Shown here in pieces: positions 58,219 through 64,000 of a stretch of 64,000 nt of DNA (position 1 is its first letter; each line of letters opens with the position of its first letter). A program made the translations under genes and the position numbers. The notes under the pieces were generated by a model, which was not told the origin of the DNA, ran no database searches, and worked only from the letters and a program-made list of their open reading frames with translations. The DNA is from Gelatoporia subvermispora B (lineage: Eukaryota > Basidiomycota > Agaricomycetes > Polyporales > Gelatoporiaceae). The stretch spans positions 371,867 through 435,866 of the forward strand of contig KB445795.1 of assembly GCA_000320605.2 (NCBI GenBank), read 5' to 3'.

Positions 58219-59229
58219 ATGTCCTCGCGTTTCTCGCTCGCGCTGCCCGCGCCCCTTCGCCATTTCTTCGCGCTCTTCCCACTCTACGAGTACCCGCCCG
58301 TCCCTGCGCCCTACGCCGCGCGCCCAGTCGATGCGCCCACCCTCTGGATCCGCGCACCCCGCGTGCCCACCGACGACGTCCTCAGCGCGGACGTCGAGTG
58401 CCTCAAGTGGCAAGCGTACCTCGCCCTCCGCGGTTGTCACGACATCGCGTTGCGCTGGGATGTGAGCGCGGACGGTGCGCTCGAAGGGCAGCTTCCGAAC
58501 CTGCAACTACCCGCAGCGGCGACGCCGGGCGAGAGCACGCTGCTCCCCGCGCACCTGCTCCCGGGCTGGGCTGACGCGCGCGTCGGCGCGCTCGACCTGC
58601 TCGAGGGCTACGCGGACGACGCCGCGCGGGACGAGAGCCGTGCATGGGTCGCGCTCATGGAGGGGAACGTGCACGCCGCCCTGGTACGTCCGCCTGTCTT
58701 CCTTGCATGTCTGCGCCGCGCCCGAGCTGACGAGCGCCCGCGATCCGCTGTGTAGACGTTGGCGCACCCGCGCACAGTCTCATGGGCGATGTGGATCTCG
58801 CCGTACTCCGAGAAGCACCATGCCGTCGAGACGATGCTCAGCCCCCCGCCCGCCCCGCTCACCGGGCTCAGTTCGCTCATCCCGCCGTACGGCACGCACA
58901 TCGACCGCAGCGCCGTCGAGCTGCAGTACAAGGAGGCCATTGCATCGCTCTCCGAGCGACTGGGCACGGACAAGTGGTTCCTCGGCTCAGAGTGCGTTTC
59001 TCAGATTGCCTGGCTCGTGGACGCGGACACTAACGCAGCTGTTCGATCCAGCGCTCCGACGGCCCTCGACGCGCTCATCTTCGCATACCTGCACTGCATC
59101 CTCCACTGCAAGGACAACACCGTCCGTATCGAAGTCACCCGCCGCGTGAACCTCGTCGCCTGGGAGCGCCGCGTCCAGGCACTGGTCCGCGCCGCGTTCC
59201 GCCGCCCAGATACACCCTCCGAGTCATGA
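58219..59229 (+). CDS. SAM35: SAM35/metaxin-like subunit of the mitochondrial sorting and assembly machinery
   Basis: Exons 58219-58683, 58756-58991 and 59052-59229 give 292 residues. The hallmark is an N-terminal FPLYEYPPVPAP followed by PTLWIRAPR and LSADVECLKWQAYLALRGCH, then GALEGQLPNLQLP, the Sam35/metaxin thioredoxin-like half. The GST-C-like half has RTVSWAMWISPYSEKHH, LGTDKWFLGS and APTALDALIFAYLHCILHCK. In yeast Sam35 recognises the beta-signal of outer-membrane precursors on the cytosolic face. The start is the ATG at 58219, just before the conserved leader; the frame is open further upstream to a second ATG near 58117. Intron 58992-59051 is 60 nt without a stop, so retention would add 20 residues in frame. 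It is convergent with the TLC gene, 91 bp apart. Confidence 0.86.
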
Positions 59230-59320
59230 CCATTCGTCCGACGATCCCCGAAAGTAACGCTATAGATCGTGCGTCTAGACGTACAACACTTGTAGATCAT
59301 AAAGGCACATACAACCCGAA

Positions 59321-60685
59321 TTACTCCACCTTCCCGTTCTTGAACTTCCCGTTCCCGTTAACGTGCGTCTCGACCGCCGGCTTAACATCCGCATCGAAGC
59401 GCCTGCGCAGCGCGTAAACCATCTTGTACAGCCTGCGTTGTACGTGAGTATCACTTGATCACGTTTAACGAAGACGAGGACCCACCAGATGGCGTTGAGG
59501 GAGTTCAGCGCAACATTGCCCAAGAGATAAAAGGCAACGTAGTACCACGGCATGGTGCCGCTCGTGTATACGCTGTAGAGTGTCTGCCAGAATTGGGCAG
59601 TCATGTAGTAACCGTATGCAATTCGTGCGCCGAAGAATGTGCCGAGAAGTAGCACACCGTTGATCCACTGGAATGTGGTACCAGTTTGACCAGTCTTGTC
59701 GAGAAATCTGCATATTCTGGTCAATTTCCGGTGACACGGGTCAGCGTCCGATCGTCGAACCTATGGATGTTGAGGAATATTGTGCTCCTGAAAGGAATAT
59801 GAGGCAGGATATCGTAGAGACAGCGAAATACGTACGTCTCCCAGACGAGGAAACGGCACCCGTAGTATGCCAGATATGGTCTCTGCACAAGTTATGTCGT
59901 CTGCTTCGATAAACCATCATGGATTGCTGAAGGGGAGTCACTTACAAATGTGAGCATGTAGATCGTCAAACATGAAACCCCTGCGAGACGGATACATCAG
60001 CGCTGCCCACACATACTAGATTGCTCACGCATCGAGAGCATCGAGACTTGCCATGAATCAAAAAATCGGCATCGCCACTGAAGTTTATTACTGCATCGAA
60101 CACATCCCACAAGAAATATCTGCATGTGATCCATCAAAGCCTGGACACGAATAATCCATGGATAAAACAGCACTCACCCACATGCGACGGCGTAGACTTG
60201 CCCCACCCGCGGATCCCACCCAAACGCCTTGTCCGCAGCGAGCGCCGGCGAGTCAAGACACCGGACCGCAAGAGGGAGCACGATAAAGACATGCAGCAGC
60301 GAAACGACCTGGATGTTCCTGCCAACGGTTCATACACACCATAAGCTTTCCCCTCCTTTCTAAAATCGCACCCGCTACTGCAAATCGCGATCGATCGCTA
60401 GGCGTAGCTCCGCGAGCATACGCCACGCGTCCCGGCATACGAGTACATCTAACAGTGCACTCACCAATTGTTCACCTGCCGCCTCGACTTAAGCGTGCCG
60501 TAGCTCACGGGGGCAAGCGCCCTGCTGAGTGCGGGCGCACCGATGAGGTGTAGCCAGAGGAAGCCGCCGAAGGAGGCGAGGAGCAGCGGGGCGTGCTCGG
60601 GGAGGTGCGGGAGGTCGAGCGCGCGCGCGAGGGGGCGGGCGAGCTCGGTGACCAGGTCGCTCACGGTCTGCACGATGAGGGACAT
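59321..60685 (-). CDS. TLC-domain multispanning membrane protein (TMEM56/TLCD4-like)
   Basis: Eight exons: 60685-60465, 60318-60178, 60119-60052, 59980-59946, 59882-59836, 59787-59761, 59707-59486 and 59432-59321. They give 290 residues. TLC domains (TRAM, LAG1, CLN8) span the ER membrane five to eight times; LAG1 members make ceramide, but TMEM56-like ones lack the Lag1 motif and have no settled activity. Visible segments are LLASFGGFLWLHLIGAPALS, the family block NWNIQVVSLLHVFIVLPLAV, YFLWDVFDAVINF, FLIHGVSCLTIYMLTF, RPYLAYYGCRFLVWE, FLDKTGQTGTTFQWINGVLL and a final PWYYVAFYLLGNVALNSLNA. Intron 60051-59981 is GC-AG. Exon 6 is 27 nt. The C-terminus is a short Lys-rich tail. Confidence 0.88.
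59981..60051 (-). other. GC-AG intron in the TLC-domain gene
   Basis: The donor ATTCATG|GCAAGT and acceptor TCTCGCAG|GGG join FLIHG to VSCLTIYML in frame. GCAAGT is the strong GC-AG consensus. Confidence 0.75.
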
Positions 60686-61557
60686 TGCAACTGCTTCCTC
60701 CTAGGCTCGAGGTCAAGTAGGGGGGTGCACAGGGGCGGGTGGGGAGACGCGCTTTTTGCAGGGTGGCGGCTCGGGCGAGGAGGCAGCGGCACGGCGCGCG
60801 GTTACGTGAGCGGGCGTGCTGGCTGGTGCGGGGGCAGACGCGAGGTGGCCGAGAAGAGGAAGCTGCAGGGTGCGGTGCGAACGGGGGAGATGAGATGGAC
60901 ACGTTCATGGCTACCCCCTATGTACACCTCCTGGTGGCTGAGCTCTTTGATCATCACGCGCAGCTGTGCACACGATCTCTCTCCAGGCCGCGACGCGACG
61001 CGTCGGTCGCGTGCATGCACTGCTCAACATGCAGGATGGATCAAAATTACCCTCTCGTCGACGCTCCACCTGCCTGTCGCTGAGGCTAATTTCGAGGCAG
61101 GGGTGTACTGCCAAGCAATGCAATGAAGCATGCCGTGAGACACTCATAGACACGTTCTATCCACGCTTGCTTCCAGAGGACGAACGTGCTCACGGTGAAC
61201 GCCCAACAAGTGCTGCTTCTGAGAGATGTCTGGTGGGCCGGATCACCGAGTCCCGGACTCCCAGGCGCACTGGTACGGACACTCCAGGTAGTCCAGTATA
61301 CAGACAGGAGACCGATATGTCGGAGATCTGACAATACTATTATGTGGCTGTAGAAGTACATGTGAATGGACAGGTCGACAGGGTCCAAAACCAGGACGGG
61401 AATACAGATACAGCTGGTCAGGTGATACATGCACAGAGAGAAAGGAACATAATAGAGCTAAACGGAAAGCCTGAAGACCTCGGAGGAGATAGCAACTCAT
61501 GAGATTGTTCACATGAGGCCGGGAAAGTCATGGCCGAGGACCACGATAGAAGAAAAA
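60686..61557. other. Spacer with TLC gene promoter
   Basis: About 870 bp. The left part must be the TLC promoter; the right is the 3' untranslated region of the coiled-coil gene. Overlapping short ORFs carry no motif. Confidence 0.4.
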
Positions 61558-62790
61558 TCAAAGCTTATCCAGAATTCCTTTGAGCATCTTCTGCTTCGAC
61601 ATGGCCGCAGAATCCTTCTCGAGTTCCTTGCTCTTCCTCTCCAGCCGGGTGATAGTCTGTTCAACGTCCTTCGGCAATGAGTTCAGTGCAGTATTCGCGC
61701 GATCCGCTTCGATAAGAGATATCGTCAGTGGCTGCCGCACAACCGAGGGGGAGCGCATCGGGTCATAAGGAATCAAATGTACCACATTGAGCCAGGTCCT
61801 CCTCTAGCCTCGTCCACAGCTCATCACGCCGCGCATACGCATCAGTCAGTCGGCCCAGGAGGTGCTTTGTGTTGTTCTACAGGGTCCCAGTTGCTGTAGC
61901 CGCAAGTCCAGGATCAGAGAAAGAGCACGCCACCTGCGAGCCAAGATACGCCGTCCTGAGTTCATCCTCGTCCCGGATCGCGAGGGCCTCCGTCTTCTTG
62001 CACACCTCGTCAAACGCAAGCAGACCCGTGCCAAACTCCACGTCGACTGTCCAGTCCGAGCGCGCTGTCAGCCCGCTCTCGCGCCAGATGGAGATCCGCA
62101 CAGCGCACCTTTGTCGTCAAGTGTAACGTGCACGTCCTTTGCGCGCCGGATGACTGGCACCAGCGTGTCCAGGAGGAACTGCCTTTCGCGCTGCCCCTGC
62201 GCGGTCATGGGGGCCTTGAGCCGCTCCACGAGCGCAAGCAGCTCTGAGTCCGGATCTTCGTCAGGGAGTCTGTTGCACCGGCCGCGCAAGTGTCAGTACA
62301 AGCGCATATATCGAGCCTGTGGCGCATACACACGCCCATAGAGGGTGTCTGTAGGATTACAGCGGTGATAACGAAGGCGACGAACGTGAACGTACTTCTC
62401 CTGGAGCATCGCGACGAGCGTCTTCTCGTCGTCCCAGTCCATCTCGTCCTCGCTAGTCTCCAGCTCACGCGCTGTAGGTGCGGCGGCGGCGGCATGTTCG
62501 TCTTCATCCTCCTCGCGGATGGTCGGGAGCTGGCTGCGCGGGCGGAAGAAGCGGTTCGTGTCCGTCGCGCGGAGCCGCGCGCGGGGGCTCTTCGCGAGCG
62601 CGTACCTCGCCGCAAGCGGGGAGCGCACCGCGGGCTTCAGGAGGACATCTGCCGGTCGCCGTGTGTCACCCGCCGCGGGGCGTTTCACGGCGGGCCACTG
62701 CGACTGCGGTGCACCTGGTCGCTGCGAGATGCGTTGTTGGTGCGCACGGGGGGAGGCGCGCACGGCGAGCGGCGTGTAGGAGCGGACCAT
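61558..62790 (-). CDS. Unrecognised coiled-coil protein
   Basis: Five exons (62790-62396, 62269-62109, 62064-61934, 61876-61786, 61706-61558) join in frame into 308 residues, which is good evidence for a real gene. The first 100 residues are Arg/Ala/Pro-rich and basic. An acidic IREEDEDEH and EDEMDWDDEKTLVAMLQEK follow, then helical segments (DSELLALVERLKAPM, ERQFLLDTLVPVIRRAKDV, ARRDELWTRLEEDL). The last 45 residues are a coiled coil (DVEQTITRLERKSKELEKDS) with a basic end. The layout, a disordered basic head and coiled-coil tail, occurs in kinetochore and spindle-pole proteins, but I do not recognise a family and assign no function. It is transcribed away from the G-gamma gene, 471 bp apart. 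Confidence 0.7.
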
Positions 62791-63261
62791 GGCGCGCGGT
62801 CGTCGGGCGTCGGGAGCAAGTGCGAGTCGCGGGCAAGGCGCCGGTGCGGGCGGGCGCGTGATGCCGGGAGTGCCGCTGAGTCAGCACGGTGGTCGCCACG
62901 AAGGGAAGGAGACGGCGGCTGGCCGGATTGGGCGACCGGATTGGGCAGGCGAGGATGCGCTGGGCCGAGTGCAACGGTTCTGATATTCTCTTGCCGCTCG
63001 TTGAACCCACCCTTCCTTCGCCCCGCGCCCTTTTTTCCCTTACGCTTTTGCTGACGCTTTCGCCCTCCTCCCTTTGCCCACCCACGCCGCTCTCTCGACT
63101 GCTCGCTGTGCACCTCGTGCTGCGAGAAAGGATTCCCGGGATACTCGCATCGCGCCGGACGACCACGCCCGCCGCCCGTTGCCAACGCTTGCTGACCAGC
63201 AAAGCCCCGCACCTGTCGCACACATTGCATCCCACCCGTCCTTCCCCACCCCCTCGTCACG
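62791..63261. promoter_or_regulatory. Divergent spacer coiled-coil gene/G-gamma
   Basis: The 471 bp between opposed starts is pyrimidine-rich on the plus strand from 63000 to 63260, as in fungal leaders. No ORF with a recognised motif was found. Confidence 0.4.
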
Positions 63262-63819
63262 ATGAGCAGCCGCCCCCAGAAAATGTCGACGTCGGAGCTC
63301 AAGCTGAGACGCCTTTTCGAGCATAATGAGCGCCTCAGGGAGGACCTCATGCGGCCCCGTATCCGCGTGAGTGAAGCTAGCGCAAGGTATGTTGTACCTG
63401 GAATGCAAATCCGAGGAACCCCCAAGCTGATCGGGATGATACAGTTTAATTCGCTACTGTAAAACTACCAAGGATCACCTTGTGAGTGTTGTCGTCATAT
63501 CTGCAAGCTGTCATCGCGACAGCCTCTGGCGATACGATGCACCGGGCACGGGAGAGCTGTCCCGTATCCTGGCATCCTGTTCGTGATGTTGCAATTGTTT
63601 CCTATTATCAGACGGTCTGCATATGCCATGTGTGGACAAGGCTGTCAAACATCATCCTGAACGTCCCCGAGATATGATATACTTCCGTGCGGTGTGCTAT
63701 GATCGGAGGCTTACCTTGACCTTGGCGCACAGGTTCCTTCCGTCTGGGGGCCCGTCAGCAAAGCTGAGGATCCCTTTGGCGCCCCACAGAAGCAGGGTTG
63801 CCAATGCGTGCTCATGTAG
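63262..63819 (+). CDS. STE18: Heterotrimeric G-protein gamma subunit, farnesylated
   Basis: Exons 63262-63386, 63445-63481 and 63733-63819 give 82 residues. The G-gamma subunit pairs with the WD40 G-beta at the plasma membrane and passes pheromone or nutrient signals. The N-terminal helix [20 protein letters not shown] forms the coiled coil with G-beta. [20 protein letters not shown] is the conserved gamma-domain end, including the usual DxLVPSVWG-like turn. The C-terminus [10 protein letters not shown] is a CAAX box with Met in last place, predicting farnesylation, and a nearby Cys two residues before it is suited to palmitoylation. Intron 2 (63482-63732) is 251 nt, longer than usual here. 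Length fits fungal members (80-95). In mushrooms the pheromone pathway and nutrient sensing both use this subunit. Confidence 0.95.
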
Positions 63820-64000
63820 GGAGCCCGCGCCTATACTTCGCCGCCCCCGACGGACATCGCGGGGGAGCGGCCTACAGCAGAGCCGTCGCCAGCGTCCGAA
63901 TGGAAACGATGCCCGAGGTCGACACACCTGGCTTCCGTGCCTTTCCACCTTGCGACCATCTCCGAGCTCCCCATGCCCCACCCAGGTACCTTCCGCCCTG
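63820..64000. other. Right edge, 3' flank of G-gamma
   Basis: The 181 bp to the window end is 3' untranslated or intergenic sequence. A minus-strand ORF (63697-63981) crosses the G-gamma exon and is its shadow. Confidence 0.4.

Noticed and set aside
62290..63425. Long ORFs on both strands across the coiled-coil gene and its promoter
   Set aside because: Arg/Ala-rich shadows of the first exon and the GC-rich spacer; they disagree with the in-frame five-exon model.

Overview
The window is nuclear DNA of a basidiomycete fungus, most likely an Agaricomycete. Genes are broken by many short GT-AG introns of about 45-70 nt (20 exons in GUF1, 24 in the USP48-like gene). The set includes a WOPR (Gti1/Pac2) regulator, an Ecl1-type zinc protein and a serine-rich cupredoxin, and the DNA is GC-rich. 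No bacterial, viral, rRNA, tRNA, CRISPR or intact transposon feature was seen. The genus cannot be decided from the sequence. I rebuilt gene models by hand from splice signals and conserved protein blocks. For every gene with both ends in the window except GID7, whose start is unresolved, the exon lengths sum to a multiple of three.

Layout. 1-11 kb: SAM37 (cut by the left edge), TAF7, GAA1 and a USP48-type deubiquitinase. 11-15 kb: a large Ser/Pro/Gln-rich putative regulator, then a 5-kb stretch with no confident gene. 20-25 kb: BET3, mitochondrial uS13, XAP5/FAM50 and a cupredoxin. 25.5-34 kb: GUF1, cwf18/CCDC12, a WOPR regulator and Elongin A. 36.8-46 kb: GID7/WDR26 and an Ecl1-like protein, each beside kilobases of apparently non-coding DNA. 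46-52.6 kb: a 6.5-kb desert with a GC-rich island. 52.7-64 kb: a candidate small secreted protein, VPS54, SAM35, a TLC-domain membrane protein, an unrecognised coiled-coil protein and a G-protein gamma subunit.

Most genes are conserved cell-biology functions. They cover mitochondrial outer-membrane biogenesis (SAM37 and SAM35), mitochondrial translation (uS13m, GUF1), vesicle traffic (BET3 of TRAPP, VPS54 of GARP), GPI anchoring (GAA1), transcription and splicing (TAF7, Elongin A, XAP5, cwf18) and ubiquitin control (USP48-like, GID7). A smaller set looks regulatory or developmental: the 11-15 kb regulator, the WOPR protein, the Ecl1-like protein and the G-gamma subunit. The first three of these lie beside the largest gene-poor stretches. 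Strands alternate almost perfectly, giving six divergent pairs that share 0.2-0.5 kb and several convergent pairs 90-340 bp apart. No obvious new multi-gene system is visible. The best leads are a C-terminal ubiquitin-binding-type zinc finger on the deubiquitinase, a cadherin-like fold inside the 11-15 kb regulator, and a small cysteine-containing secreted protein flanked by a diverged repeat.
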